This document shows, in pieces, positions 33,900 to 43,163 of a stretch of 64,000 bases of DNA. How positions within the stretch are numbered: position 1 is the first letter of the stretch; every line of letters starts with the position of its first letter. Location of the stretch: positions 1 to 64,000 of the forward strand of contig NZ_VMDU01000017.1 of NCBI RefSeq assembly GCF_008271465.1. Direction: 5' to 3'. A model generated the notes under the pieces. It was not told where the DNA came from, searched no databases, and worked only from the letters and a program-made list of their open reading frames with translations. Source of the stretch: Tabrizicola flagellatus (GTDB taxonomy: Bacteria > Pseudomonadota > Alphaproteobacteria > Rhodobacterales > Rhodobacteraceae). The translations under genes and the position numbers were made by a program.

Positions 33900-34321
33900 A
33901 ACCGGGCCTCGCCATAGGCGACCGGGCGGTGTTCCGTCACCGGATCGGGCCGCAGCACACGGTGCCGGCGCTCTATCCCGAGGCCGCGCGCTTCCAGGAG
34001 ATGCCGGCGGTGCTGGCCACGGGCTATTTGGTCGGACTGATGGAATGGGCCTGCGTGGAACAGATCGCGCCCTATTACGAGGACGGCGAAGGGTCGTTGG
34101 GCACGCATGTCGAGTTCAGCCATGTCGCGCCCACCCCGCCCGGTCTGGCGGTGACGGTGGAAAGCGAAGTGACCGACATCGACGGCAGGTTCGTCTGGTT
34201 CCGGTGCCGGGCGCATGACGGGGTGGACATGATCGGCGAGGGGCGGCATCAGCGCGCCGTCGTCCGGTGGGAGAAATTCGTGCCGAAGGCGATGGCCAAG
34301 GCGGAAAAGGCGGTGGCATGA
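33896..34321 (+). CDS. FlK-like hotdog-fold thioesterase inside the nuo operon
   Basis: 141 residues from a GTG start overlapping nuoC by four bases; its TGA in turn overlaps the nuoD start. The hotdog fold of the fluoroacetyl-CoA thioesterase (FlK) type is visible: [49 protein letters not shown]-like [17 protein letters not shown], then [12 protein letters not shown]. The conserved motif G-T-x-V-x-x-x-H-x-x-x-T-P is intact. It is bound on both sides to nuo genes by overlaps, so it is made in step with complex I. The role there is unknown; a house-cleaning acyl-CoA hydrolase or a structural accessory are options. Confidence 0.8.
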   Translation: MKPGLAIGDRAVFRHRIGPQHTVPALYPEAARFQEMPAVLATGYLVGLMEWACVEQIAPYYEDGEGSLGTHVEFSHVAPTPPGLAVTVESEVTDIDGRFVWFRCRAHDGVDMIGEGRHQRAVVRWEKFVPKAMAKAEKAVA

Positions 34322-35556
34322 TGGACGGCGATATCCGCAGGAACACCTACGACGACGGCTCGGTCGACCTCGAGACGGGCGAACAGCGCATCCGCAATTT
34401 CAACATCAACTTCGGGCCGCAGCACCCGGCGGCGCATGGCGTGCTGCGTCTGGTGCTGGAACTGGACGGCGAGATCGTCGAACGCTGCGACCCGCATATC
34501 GGCCTTCTGCACCGCGGCACCGAAAAGCTGATGGAAAGCCGCACCTATCTGCAGAACCTGCCCTATTTCGACCGGCTGGATTATGTGGCGCCGATGAACC
34601 AGGAACATGCCTGGTGTCTGGCGATCGAGCGGCTGACCGGCACGGTCGTGCCGCGCCGCGCCAGCCTGATCCGGGTGCTGTTCTCGGAAATCGGGCGGGT
34701 GCTGAACCACCTTCTGAACGTGACCACGCAGGCAATGGATGTGGGCGCCTTGACGCCTCCGCTCTGGGGCTTCGAGGAGCGCGAGAAGCTGATGGTCTTC
34801 TACGAACGCGCCTGCGGGGCGCGGCTGCACGCGGCCTATTTCCGGCCCGGCGGCGTCCATCAGGACCTGACGCCGCAGCTGATCGACGACATCGACGCCT
34901 GGGCGGAAGCCTTCCCCAAGGTTCTGGACGACATCGACGGCCTGCTGACCGAGAACCGCATCTTCAAGCAACGCAATGCCGATATCGGGATCGTCACCGA
35001 AAAGGACATCCTGGACTGGGGCTATTCCGGCGTGATGGTGCGCGGCTCGGGCCTCGCCTGGGATCTGCGCCGCGCCCAGCCCTATGAGTGCTATGACGAG
35101 TTCGACTTCAAGATCCCGGTCGGCAAGAACGGCGACTGCTATGACCGCTATCTCTGCCGGATGGCCGAGATGCGGGAATCGACCAGCATCATCCGCCAGG
35201 CCTGCGCCAAGCTCAGGGTGGAAAAGGGCGACGTGCTGGCGCGCGGCAAGATCACCCCGCCGAAGCGGGCCGAGATGAAGACCTCGATGGAGGCGCTCAT
35301 CCACCATTTCAAGCTTTACACCGAAGGGTTCCACGTCCCGGCAGGCGAGGTCTATGCCGCCGTCGAGGCGCCCAAGGGCGAGTTCGGGGTCTATCTGGTG
35401 GCCGATGGCACCAACCGTCCCTATCGCGCCAAGATCCGTGCCCCGGGCTATCCGCATCTGCAGTCGCTCGACTGGTTGTGCAAGGGGCATCAGCTGGCCG
35501 ACGTCTCGGCGATCATCGGCACGCTGGACATCGTGTTCGGGGAGATCGACCGCTGA
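34318..35556 (+). CDS. nuoD: NADH-quinone oxidoreductase subunit D
   Basis: 412 residues from ATG 34318 (overlap with the previous stop); a second ATG directly follows at 34321. The 49-kDa-type subunit forms the quinone pocket with Nuo[19 protein letters not shown] carries the conserved His pair, [20 protein letters not shown] and YAPMN-like [12 protein letters not shown] follow, and the C-terminus [19 protein letters not shown] is canonical. Followed by a 52-residue gene with a TGATG overlap. Confidence 0.97.
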   Translation: MMDGDIRRNTYDDGSVDLETGEQRIRNFNINFGPQHPAAHGVLRLVLELDGEIVERCDPHIGLLHRGTEKLMESRTYLQNLPYFDRLDYVAPMNQEHAWCLAIERLTGTVVPRRASLIRVLFSEIGRVLNHLLNVTTQAMDVGALTPPLWGFEEREKLMVFYERACGARLHAAYFRPGGVHQDLTPQLIDDIDAWAEAFPKVLDDIDGLLTENRIFKQRNADIGIVTEKDILDWGYSGVMVRGSGLAWDLRRAQPYECYDEFDFKIPVGKNGDCYDRYLCRMAEMRESTSIIRQACAKLRVEKGDVLARGKITPPKRAEMKTSMEALIHHFKLYTEGFHVPAGEVYAAVEAPKGEFGVYLVADGTNRPYRAKIRAPGYPHLQSLDWLCKGHQLADVSAIIGTLDIVFGEIDR

Positions 35557-35714
35557 TGCCGGACGTGACCTTCAATCTGTGGACCCTGATCCTGGGCGCG
35601 GTCGCCGGCCTCGCCGGGGTTCTGGGCTCCCGCTATGGCCACAAGCTGGTCATGGGTGCCATCTCGGGCGCCGTGGCGGCCGTGGTCCTGACCTTCGCCA
35701 GAGGATATTTCTGA
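35556..35714 (+). CDS. Small membrane protein between nuoD and nuoE
   Basis: 52 residues, [20 protein letters not shown] at the start, with two short hydrophobic stretches (about 8-24 and 30-48) separated by SRYGHK. Start codon overlaps the nuoD stop (TGATG), and nuoE begins three bases after its stop. I do not recognise it. Codon use matches the neighbours. A candidate accessory membrane peptide of complex I, or simply a co-expressed protein. Confidence 0.65.
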   Translation: MPDVTFNLWTLILGAVAGLAGVLGSRYGHKLVMGAISGAVAAVVLTFARGYF

Positions 35715-35717
35715 GCC

Positions 35718-36881
35718 ATGCTGCGCCGTCTGCACCACACCCAGCCCGACAGTTTCGCCTTCACTCCGGCGAACCTGGAATGGGCAAGGGCCCAGATCAC
35801 CAAATATCCCGAAGGCCGGCAGGCCTCGGCGATCATCCCGCTCTTGTGGCGTGCGCAGGAGCAGGAGGGCTGGCTGAGCCGCCCTGCCATCGAATATGTC
35901 GCCGACATGCTGGGCATGCCCTATATCCGGGCGCTGGAGGTGGCGACCTTCTACTTCATGTTCCAGCTTCAGCCGGTGGGGTCCGTCGCGCATATCCAGA
36001 TCTGCGGCACCACGTCCTGCATGATCTGCGGGGCCGAGGAGCTTGTGGCAGTGGCCAGGGAGCTGATCGCTCCGACCCCGCACACGCTGTCTGCCGACGG
36101 CAAGTTCAGCTGGGAAGAGGTCGAATGCATGGGCGCCTGCGCCAATGCGCCGATGGCCCAGATCGGCAAGGACTATTACGAGGACCTGACCGCCGAGAAG
36201 CTGCGCGAGCTGATCGGGCGGTTCCGCAAGGGCGAGGTGCCGGTGCCGGGGCCGCAGAACGGGCGCTATGCGGCCGAACCGGCGGGCGGGCTGACCAGCC
36301 TGAAGGAATTCGAGTCGGGACGCCGGCAGTACAATGCCAGCGTGCAGCTTGCGGTGGACATCGGCGACACGGTCAAGCGCATCGACGGAACCGAAGTGCC
36401 GCTGACGACGCCCTGGCTGGGCGTGGCGGCGAAGGCGAAGCCGGCGAAGGCGCAAGCGGCCGAGCCGAAGGCAGCTTCGATGGTCCCGGCCGACGCGACC
36501 GGCATCACGGCGCAGGAGGCCAAGCCCCGGTCGAAGGGTGCCGCGAAGGCTGGCGGCGGTCGTTCTGCCGCGACGCCCGAGGCCGTTGCACCGGCCGTGA
36601 CGGGCCGCAAGCCCAAGGCTCTGAAGGCGGCGCGAAAGGGCAAGGCGGATGATCTGAAGCTCATTCTCGGCATCGGACCCAAGCTCGAGGCGCTGTGTCA
36701 CCGGCTGGGGTTCTTCCATTTCGACCAGATCGCCGAATGGACAGCCGAGGAGATCGCCTGGGTTGACGAGAACCTGGAAGGGTTCAAGGGCCGGGTCAGC
36801 CGCGACAAGTGGGTCGAACAGGCCCGGATCCTTGCGGCCGGGGGGACCGTCGCAGAGGCCGAAGCGGCGGCACGCGACTGA
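35718..36881 (+). CDS. nuoE: NADH-quinone oxidoreductase subunit E with long C-terminal extension
   Basis: 387 residues; the catalytic part is only the first ~170-200, as in ordinary 24-kDa subunits. The thioredoxin-like domain binds the [2Fe-2S] cluster N1a through [14 protein letters not shown] and [10 protein letters not shown] (four Cys). After an Ala/Lys/Pro-rich linker (about 235-305) comes an 80-residue helical module (309-387): [49 protein letters not shown]. This module recurs in the next two genes. It resembles the helix-hairpin-helix/H3TH domain of COG3743-type proteins. Long NuoE proteins are known in Rhodobacter, but the extension's role is not. Confidence 0.95.
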   Translation: MLRRLHHTQPDSFAFTPANLEWARAQITKYPEGRQASAIIPLLWRAQEQEGWLSRPAIEYVADMLGMPYIRALEVATFYFMFQLQPVGSVAHIQICGTTSCMICGAEELVAVARELIAPTPHTLSADGKFSWEEVECMGACANAPMAQIGKDYYEDLTAEKLRELIGRFRKGEVPVPGPQNGRYAAEPAGGLTSLKEFESGRRQYNASVQLAVDIGDTVKRIDGTEVPLTTPWLGVAAKAKPAKAQAAEPKAASMVPADATGITAQEAKPRSKGAAKAGGGRSAATPEAVAPAVTGRKPKALKAARKGKADDLKLILGIGPKLEALCHRLGFFHFDQIAEWTAEEIAWVDENLEGFKGRVSRDKWVEQARILAAGGTVAEAEAAARD

Positions 36882-36939
36882 GTGTGGTATGTGATCGCCC
36901 GGATCCGGCAAGGGCCGGACCGGCGACGGGAGCGGGTTG

Positions 36940-38100
36940 ATGTTGGACCGGGATGACGACACGACGATCGGCAGGGGAGGCTGGGCACTTGTCCTGGCCT
37001 CGGGCCTGATATTCTTCGTCGTCCTCCGCTATGTCTTCCACTACCTGGTGTTTCCCTCGCTGGCCTTTGCGCTGGCAATCGCACTGGTCGTGCTCTTGAT
37101 CCTCTACCGGCTTGCCGAGGCGGTGAAGCGTCACGACGATGCCGAGGCAGAGCGCCATGTGCGCAGGATCGTCCCGGCCTCGACCCTTGCCGAGGGCACC
37201 ACGCGGGTGAGCGGGATCGAGGGGGCGCAGGCCTCGCCGGTCGTGGCGGTGCCGGTGCGGCCCGTTCCGGCGGCGACGGTGCCGCAACGTCCGGCCGCGA
37301 TGGTCACTCCCCTGGCGAAGCTCGACCCTGCGCCGCTGATCATGCCGCCGCAAGCCGCGCCTGCGGCTGCGCCGGCGCCGGCGCGGGCGGCTACGCCCAT
37401 TGCAAAGGCGGAGCCGGTTCCGCCGGCGGCACCCGAACCGCACCGCGACGCGGACCCCGTCGCCGACCCGGCGACAGAAGCGCCCATCGCCGACCTGGCG
37501 ACAGAAGCGCCCGCCGCCGACCCGGCGGCAGAACCGAAGGCGGCGTCCAGGTCGCGGTCGAAGGCCGGCGTCAAGCCGGCTGCCGATGGCAGCGCCGGAT
37601 CGAAGGACAAGGCGCGCGGGCGGACAGCCGCAAAGCCGTCGGCATCCGCTGCTGGCAAGGGGAGACCCGCGGTCGGCTTCAAGGGCAAGTCGCAGCCGAC
37701 CGCAGCGTCTGCGCCCACGGGCGCCGCGGCTCCGGTCGCCGAGGCCACCCCCCCGGTCGCCGGTAAGGCAAAGGCCACCAGGACCAGGGCCGCCGGGAAA
37801 TCCAAGGCATCGAAGGCGCCTGCGACCGGGCTGGTGCGGCTTGCCGCCCCGCGCGGCGGCAAGGCCGACGACCTGAAGATGATCGACGGGGTCGGCCCGG
37901 CTCTGGAGAAGCTGATGAACAGCCTGGGCTTCTATCACTTCGACCAGATCGCCGCCTGGACCGAGGCGGATGTCGCGCTGGTCGATGCCGAGATGAAATC
38001 GTTCAAGGGCCGCGCGACGCGGGACAAATGGGTGCTCCAGGCGAAGATCCTGGCGAATGGAGGGACGAAGGAAGAAGCCGCCGCCGCCGCCAGGGCGTGA
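36940..38100 (+). CDS. Membrane protein with Ala/Pro-rich linker and NuoE-type C-terminal module
   Basis: 386 residues from ATG 36940 (a TTG one codon earlier is possible). Two membrane helices near the N-terminus (GWALVLASGLIFFVVLRYVF; FALAIALVVLLILYRLAEAV). A long Ala/Pro/Lys low-complexity region follows (about 70-300), including three 27-base tandem repeats (37462-37542) coding ADPATEAPI-like units. The last 79 residues (37861-38097) are the helical module KADDLKMIDGVGPALEKL...FYHFDQIAAWTEADV...FKGRATRDKWVLQA, very close to the NuoE tail. It looks like a membrane tether presenting this module on the cytoplasmic face near complex I. No catalytic residues recognised. Confidence 0.8.
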   Translation: MLDRDDDTTIGRGGWALVLASGLIFFVVLRYVFHYLVFPSLAFALAIALVVLLILYRLAEAVKRHDDAEAERHVRRIVPASTLAEGTTRVSGIEGAQASPVVAVPVRPVPAATVPQRPAAMVTPLAKLDPAPLIMPPQAAPAAAPAPARAATPIAKAEPVPPAAPEPHRDADPVADPATEAPIADLATEAPAADPAAEPKAASRSRSKAGVKPAADGSAGSKDKARGRTAAKPSASAAGKGRPAVGFKGKSQPTAASAPTGAAAPVAEATPPVAGKAKATRTRAAGKSKASKAPATGLVRLAAPRGGKADDLKMIDGVGPALEKLMNSLGFYHFDQIAAWTEADVALVDAEMKSFKGRATRDKWVLQAKILANGGTKEEAAAAARA

Positions 38101-38162
38101 CGGTGAAACGTAGCAACGCGGAAACCGGGACCGCCGGGCCGCCCAGACGGGAGTGACATGGA

Positions 38163-38744
38163 ATGCGCAGTGCAGAGAACGTGAATGCCCCTTGGCTGGG
38201 CGGCTGGATCATCGGTGCGGCGGCCGGGCTGGTCGCCTTCGGCGCGTTGATCGTGGTGGGCAAGTTCGACTATTCGCCCGCGGCAGCGATCGGGATCGTG
38301 GTGGCCTTGCTCGTCGGTGCCATCCTGGGCCTGCCCTGGGGGACGAAATCGCCGGCTCCGGTCGCGCGGGGCATGGGTGCCACGGCAGAGCCCGTTGCCG
38401 CGCCGGTCGCGGCCGCCGCGGCCGCCCCCGCGGCCTTCGTGTCGATGCCCGCCGAGGCCCATGCCGGACCCGAGCGGTTGTCGGCGCCGCGCGGCGGCAA
38501 GGCCGACGACCTTAAGGAGATCGAAGGCATCGGTCCGGCAATGGAAAAGCTGGTCAACGAGCTGGGCTTCTTCCACTTTGATCAGATCGCCAGCTGGTCG
38601 GAGGCCGACGTGGCCTGGGTCGATGCGAACCTGAAGGGCTTCAAGGGCCGCGTCACCCGCGACAAGTGGGTGGCGCAGGCAAAGATCATCGTCAACGAAG
38701 GGCTGGAGGCGTTCCGCGAACGCGCCAAGACCAACAACTACTGA
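38163..38744 (+). CDS. Membrane protein with NuoE-type C-terminal module (third copy)
   Basis: 193 residues. Two membrane helices (WLGGWIIGAAAGLVAFGALI; SPAAAIGIVVALLVGAILGL), a short Ala/Pro linker and the module from residue 113 to the end (38499-38741): [54 protein letters not shown]. Same architecture as the preceding gene with a shorter linker, so the two arose by duplication, as did the NuoE extension. Located between nuoE and nuoF. The module is predicted helical; if it is a true helix-hairpin-helix domain it could bind DNA, RNA or protein. Confidence 0.8.
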   Translation: MRSAENVNAPWLGGWIIGAAAGLVAFGALIVVGKFDYSPAAAIGIVVALLVGAILGLPWGTKSPAPVARGMGATAEPVAAPVAAAAAAPAAFVSMPAEAHAGPERLSAPRGGKADDLKEIEGIGPAMEKLVNELGFFHFDQIASWSEADVAWVDANLKGFKGRVTRDKWVAQAKIIVNEGLEAFRERAKTNNY

Positions 38745-38766
38745 GCCCCGGAGAGGCCCCCCCCGC

Positions 38767-38991
38767 ATGCAGAACCGTCCCGACCCGGCTGACCTTCAGC
38801 GCGCCCGACAGGTGCGGCTGGTGGCCATCGTCCTGGCCGGGACGATGCTTCTGTGGATGGGGGCGCAGGTCCTGGGCGGACAACTCGGGTTGGAGACGCG
38901 CTATGTGTTCCTCTTCGACCTTCTGGCCATCGCGGGCTTCGTCTGGGCCCTGGTGGTGACGTATCAGATCTGGCGCGGACGCCGGAGTTAG
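38767..38991 (+). CDS. Small two-helix membrane protein (DUF5337-like)
   Basis: 74 residues with two membrane helices: VRLVAIVLAGTMLLWMGAQV and FLFDLLAIAGFVWALVVTYQ. The N-terminus MQNRPDPADLQRARQVR is polar and should face the cytoplasm. I recall this as the DUF5337 family, found before nuoF in Rhodobacterales. Ten bases separate it from nuoF, so it is co-expressed with complex I. No function known. Confidence 0.75.
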   Translation: MQNRPDPADLQRARQVRLVAIVLAGTMLLWMGAQVLGGQLGLETRYVFLFDLLAIAGFVWALVVTYQIWRGRRS

Positions 38992-39000
38992 GAAGACCAA

Positions 39001-40296
39001 ATGCTCAAGGATCAGGATCGCATTTTCACCAACCTCTACGGGATGCATGACCGCAGCCTGAAGGGCGCGATGAAGCGCGGCCATTGGAACGGCACCGCCG
39101 AGATCATCAAGCGCGGACGCGACACGATCATCGAGCAGGTGAAGGCCTCGGGCCTGCGGGGCCGGGGGGGCGCGGGCTTCCCCACGGGCCTGAAATGGAG
39201 CTTCATGCCCAAGCAGTCGGACGGCCGCCCGTCCTATCTGGTCATCAATGCCGACGAGTCGGAGCCGGGCACCTGCAAGGACCGCGAGATCATGCGGCAC
39301 GACCCCCACACGCTGATCGAGGGCGCGCTGATCGCCTCGTTCGCGATGGGGGCGAACACCTGCTACATCTACATCCGCGGCGAATACATCCGCGAGCGCG
39401 AGGCGCTGCAGGCCGCGATCGACGAATGCTATGACGCGGGGCTTCTGGGCAAGAACGCCGCGAAGTCGGGCTGGGACTTCGACCTTTACCTGCACCACGG
39501 GGCAGGGGCCTATATCTGCGGCGAGGAGACCGCGCTTCTGGAATCGCTGGAAGGCAAGAAGGGCATGCCCCGGATGAAGCCGCCGTTCCCGGCCGGCAGC
39601 GGCCTTTACGGCTGCCCGACCACGGTGAACAACGTCGAATCCATTGCCGTTGTGCCCACGATCCTGCGCCGGGGGCCGGAGTGGTTCGCCTCGTTCGGGC
39701 GGCCGAACAACACCGGGACCAAGCTTTTCGGCATCTCGGGCCACGTCAACAACCCCTGCGTCGTGGAAGAGGCCATGTCGATCCCGCTGCGCGAGCTTCT
39801 GGACCGCCATTGCGGCGGGGTCCGGGGCGGCTGGGACAACATCAAGGCGGTGATCCCCGGCGGGTCCTCGGTGCCGCTCTTGACCAAGGAACAGTGCGAC
39901 GACGCGATCATGGACTTCGACTGGCTGCGCGAGCAGCGCTCGGGCCTGGGCACGGCGGCGGTGATCGTGATGGACAAGTCCACCGATGTCATCAAGGCGA
40001 TCTGGCGGCTGTCGAAGTTCTACAAGCACGAAAGCTGCGGCCAGTGCACCCCCTGCCGCGAGGGCACGGGCTGGATGATGCGGGTCATGGACCGGCTGGT
40101 GCGCGGCGAGGCCGAGATCGAGGAGATCGACATGCTGCTGTCGGTGACGAAGCAGGTCGAGGGCCACACGATCTGCGCGCTGGGCGACGCAGCCGCCTGG
40201 CCGATCCAGGGCCTGATCCGCGCCTTCCGCGACGAGATCGAGGACCGCATCAAGGCCCGCAAGACCGGCCGCATCAGCGCGGTCGCGGCGGAGTGA
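39001..40296 (+). CDS. nuoF: NADH-quinone oxidoreductase subunit F
   Basis: 431 residues, the NADH-oxidising 51-kDa subunit. FMN/NADH-binding glycine-rich segment [23 protein letters not shown]-contacting [18 protein letters not shown], and cluster N3 ligands in [16 protein letters not shown] plus a later Cys in [17 protein letters not shown]. The TGA overlaps the ATG of a small lipoprotein gene (TGATG, 40294-40298). Confidence 0.97.
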   Translation: MLKDQDRIFTNLYGMHDRSLKGAMKRGHWNGTAEIIKRGRDTIIEQVKASGLRGRGGAGFPTGLKWSFMPKQSDGRPSYLVINADESEPGTCKDREIMRHDPHTLIEGALIASFAMGANTCYIYIRGEYIREREALQAAIDECYDAGLLGKNAAKSGWDFDLYLHHGAGAYICGEETALLESLEGKKGMPRMKPPFPAGSGLYGCPTTVNNVESIAVVPTILRRGPEWFASFGRPNNTGTKLFGISGHVNNPCVVEEAMSIPLRELLDRHCGGVRGGWDNIKAVIPGGSSVPLLTKEQCDDAIMDFDWLREQRSGLGTAAVIVMDKSTDVIKAIWRLSKFYKHESCGQCTPCREGTGWMMRVMDRLVRGEAEIEEIDMLLSVTKQVEGHTICALGDAAAWPIQGLIRAFRDEIEDRIKARKTGRISAVAAE

Positions 40297-40553
40297 TGCG
40301 GATGGCGCTGGCCCTTTCGGTGATGCTGGCCCAGGCCGCCTGCGTGGGAACGGCGCCGACCGCGCCTGCCGCGCAGGGCTCGGTCCGGGGGCCGGTGCGC
40401 GTCACCAACAATGGCCAGCCGTTCCAGATGTGGGAGGGCGCTTTGGCCCGGAAGGCGGCGGATGCGGCCTGCGGGGGCGCTGTCCGCGTCTCGATCTACG
40501 ACCGCTTCGACCGGGCGACGGGCGAATGGGTCTATCCGGAGGGTTGCGCATGA
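40296..40553 (+). CDS. Small putative lipoprotein between nuoF and nuoG
   Basis: 85 residues. [16 protein letters not shown] is a lipoprotein signal with lipobox AQAAC (C16). The mature part has two more Cys (DAACGGAVRVSIYDRF; YPEGCA at the end) that could form a disulfide, fitting a periplasmic location. It is coupled to nuoF by a TGATG overlap. I do not recognise a family. The neighbours suggest a Rhodobacterales-specific envelope protein co-regulated with complex I. Confidence 0.65.
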   Translation: MRMALALSVMLAQAACVGTAPTAPAAQGSVRGPVRVTNNGQPFQMWEGALARKAADAACGGAVRVSIYDRFDRATGEWVYPEGCA

Positions 40554-40660
40554 CGGCTGCGGTCCCGGAGGGTCACAACTCGCTGAAAACGGCGGTTTGT
40601 CATGGCATAGCAAGGGGGGGTGGCCCCATCTGGGCTGTACGAGCAGCAAAGGAGACCAAG

Positions 40661-41059
40661 ATGCTTCGCAAACTGACCCTTGCCCTGACCCTGGCCGCCA
40701 CGCCCGCGCTGGCGTTGGTGCCGATCAACGAAGACCCGGTGATCCACGACAGGCTGTTGCAGGGTTTCATCGGCGATGCCATCGCCAACAACTGCCCGAC
40801 GATCAAGCCGCGCACGATGCGGGCGCTGGGTGAGCTCAACAACCTTCGTGACTATGCCCTGAAGCAGGGCTACGCGGCCGATGTCGTCCGCGACTTCGTC
40901 CGGTCCAAGGAGGAGAAGGCGAAGTTCAAGGCCGAGGCGGCAGCCTGGCTGGCCGAACGTGGCGCCGAGCCGGGCAAGCCCGAGACCTACTGCAAGATCG
41001 GCGAGGAAGAGATCGCCAAGGGATCGCTCGCCGGATCGCTGCTGAGGTCGACGAAATGA
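40661..41059 (+). CDS. Secreted protein between nuoF and nuoG (DUF5333-like)
   Basis: 132 residues from ATG 40661, which follows AAAGGAG. A longer frame from 40550 would overlap the previous stop but would bury the signal peptide (MLRKLTLALTLAATPALALV, cleaved after about residue 18-19). The mature protein is helical: VIHDRLLQGFIGDAIANNCP, LGELNNLRDYALKQGYAADV, and has a second Cys in KPETYCKIG. I recall this as DUF5333, a Rhodobacterales family found in nuo operons. Probably periplasmic; function unknown. Confidence 0.75.
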   Translation: MLRKLTLALTLAATPALALVPINEDPVIHDRLLQGFIGDAIANNCPTIKPRTMRALGELNNLRDYALKQGYAADVVRDFVRSKEEKAKFKAEAAAWLAERGAEPGKPETYCKIGEEEIAKGSLAGSLLRSTK

Positions 41060-41137
41060 CGCTCGCAGAGCAACAGACACATCAAGGACGCAGCCGCCGG
41101 AGACGGCGGCTGCCTGAAGGGACGGCGGAGTAAGGCC

Positions 41138-43159
41138 ATGACCAACCTCAGGAAAATCAACATCGACGGGATCGAGGTCGAGGTCGATGGTGCCATGACC
41201 ATCATTCAGGCGGCGGAAGTCGCCGGGGTGGAGATCCCGCGCTTCTGCTATCATGAACGCCTGTCGATCGCCGGCAACTGCCGGATGTGCCTGGTCGAGG
41301 TGGTGGGCGGCCCGCCGAAACCGGCGGCCTCCTGCGCGATGCAGGTGCGCGACCTGCGTCCTGGCCCCAACGGCGAGGCTCCGGTCGTCAAGACCAGGTC
41401 GCCGATGGTGAAGAAGGCCCGCGAGGGGGTGATGGAGTTCCTGCTCATCAACCACCCGCTCGACTGCCCGATCTGCGACCAGGGCGGCGAATGCGACCTG
41501 CAGGATCAGGCCATGGCCTATGGCGTGGACTTCAGCCGCTACCGCGAGCCCAAGCGCGCGTCCGAGGACCTGAATCTCGGCCCGCTGGTCAAGACGGCGA
41601 TGACGCGCTGCATCAGCTGCACCCGCTGCGTGCGGTTCACGACCGAAGTCGCCGGGATCACCCAGATGGGCCAGACCGGGCGCGGCGAGGATGCCGAGAT
41701 CACCAGCTATCTGAACATGACGCTGGATTCGAACCTGCAGGGCAACATCATCGACCTCTGCCCGGTGGGCGCGCTGACCTCGAAGCCCTATGCCTTCACC
41801 GCGCGGCCGTGGGAACTGACCAAGACCGAGTCGATCGACGTGATGGATGCGCTGGGGTCGAACATCCGCATCGACACCAAGGGCCGCGAGGTCATGCGCA
41901 TCCTGCCGCGCAACCATGACGGCGTGAACGAGGAGTGGATCAGCGACAAGACCCGCTTCGTCTGGGACGGGCTGCGTCGGCAACGGCTGGACACGCCCTA
42001 TGTGCGCGAGAACGGCAAGCTGCGGAAGGCGACCTGGGGCGAGGCGCTGGCCAAGGCGGCTGCCGCCATGCAGGGCAGGAAGGTGGCGGGTCTCGTCGGC
42101 GATCTGGTGCCAGTCGAGGCCGCTTACTCCTTGAAAATGCTGGTAGAATCGCTGGGCGGCCATGTCGAGTGCCGCACGGATGGCGCGAGGCTGCCTGCGG
42201 GCAACCGCTCGGCCTATGTCGGCACAGCGAAGATCGAGGACATCGACACGGCCAAGGTGATCCTGTTGATCGGGACCAACCCGCGTGTCGAGGCTCCGGT
42301 GCTGAACGCCCGCATCCGCAAGGCCTGGGCGGCCGGCGCGATTGTGGGGCTGATCGGCGAGGCGGCGGATCTGACCTATGACTACAAGCACATGGGCACC
42401 GACCGCGCGGCACTGGTCGATCTGGTCGGCCGGGTGACGGCGAAGGACAACACGCTGGTCATCATCGGCCAGGGCGCGATCAACGAGGCCGACGGTGAGG
42501 CGGTCCTGTCCCAGGCCATGGCCTATGCAACTGGCGCGGGGGCCAAGTTCATGGTCCTGCACACGGCGGCTGCCCGCGTGGGCGCGATGGACGTGGGCGC
42601 GGTGACCGAAGGCGGCCTCGCGATGGCCACCCAGGGCGCGCAGGTGATCTACAACCTGGGCGCCGACGAGGTCGAGATCAGCCGAGACGGGGCGGATGCG
42701 CCCTTTGTCATCTACCAGGGCAGCCACGGCGACCGGGGGGCCAACCGGGCGGACATCATCCTGCCGGGCGCAGCCTACACGGAAGAGAACGGGCTTTTCG
42801 TCAACACCGAAGGCCGCCCGCAGCTTGCCTTCCGCGCCGGGTTCGCACCGGGCGAGGCCAAGGAGAACTGGGCGATCCTGCGAGCGCTGTCGGCCGAGGT
42901 CGGCCAGCAGCTCCCCTGGGATTCGCTCGCAGCGCTGCGGTCGGCTCTGGTCGCGCGGCATCCGCATCTGGGCCGCATCGACGAGGTGCCGGAGAACGCA
43001 TGGCAACCCCTGCCGGTCAAGGCGCCGGCCAAGGCCACGTTCCGCAACGCGATCCGCGACTTCTACCTGACCAACCCGATCGCGCGGGCCTCTTCGGTGA
43101 TGGCCGAGCTGTCGGCGATGGCCAAGGCCCGCGCGGCGGCCCCGATTGCGGCGGAGTAG
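41138..43159 (+). CDS. nuoG: NADH-quinone oxidoreductase subunit G
   Basis: 673 residues, the 75-kDa-type subunit (shorter than the E. coli form). N-terminal [2Fe-2S] ferredoxin site N1b: [20 protein letters not shown] and CAMQ. Next the His/Cys site N5 in [20 protein letters not shown], then N4 in [14 protein letters not shown] with a distal Cys in [15 protein letters not shown]. The rest is a molybdopterin-oxidoreductase-like domain that lacks cofactor function, with [21 protein letters not shown] small lipoprotein gene follows four bases after the stop. Confidence 0.96.
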   Translation: MTNLRKINIDGIEVEVDGAMTIIQAAEVAGVEIPRFCYHERLSIAGNCRMCLVEVVGGPPKPAASCAMQVRDLRPGPNGEAPVVKTRSPMVKKAREGVMEFLLINHPLDCPICDQGGECDLQDQAMAYGVDFSRYREPKRASEDLNLGPLVKTAMTRCISCTRCVRFTTEVAGITQMGQTGRGEDAEITSYLNMTLDSNLQGNIIDLCPVGALTSKPYAFTARPWELTKTESIDVMDALGSNIRIDTKGREVMRILPRNHDGVNEEWISDKTRFVWDGLRRQRLDTPYVRENGKLRKATWGEALAKAAAAMQGRKVAGLVGDLVPVEAAYSLKMLVESLGGHVECRTDGARLPAGNRSAYVGTAKIEDIDTAKVILLIGTNPRVEAPVLNARIRKAWAAGAIVGLIGEAADLTYDYKHMGTDRAALVDLVGRVTAKDNTLVIIGQGAINEADGEAVLSQAMAYATGAGAKFMVLHTAAARVGAMDVGAVTEGGLAMATQGAQVIYNLGADEVEISRDGADAPFVIYQGSHGDRGANRADIILPGAAYTEENGLFVNTEGRPQLAFRAGFAPGEAKENWAILRALSAEVGQQLPWDSLAALRSALVARHPHLGRIDEVPENAWQPLPVKAPAKATFRNAIRDFYLTNPIARASSVMAELSAMAKARAAAPIAAE

Positions 43160-43163
43160 GACC

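Noticed and set aside
36937-36939. TTG start for the 36940 membrane protein
   Set aside because: An ATG follows directly and is the more likely start; the difference is one residue.
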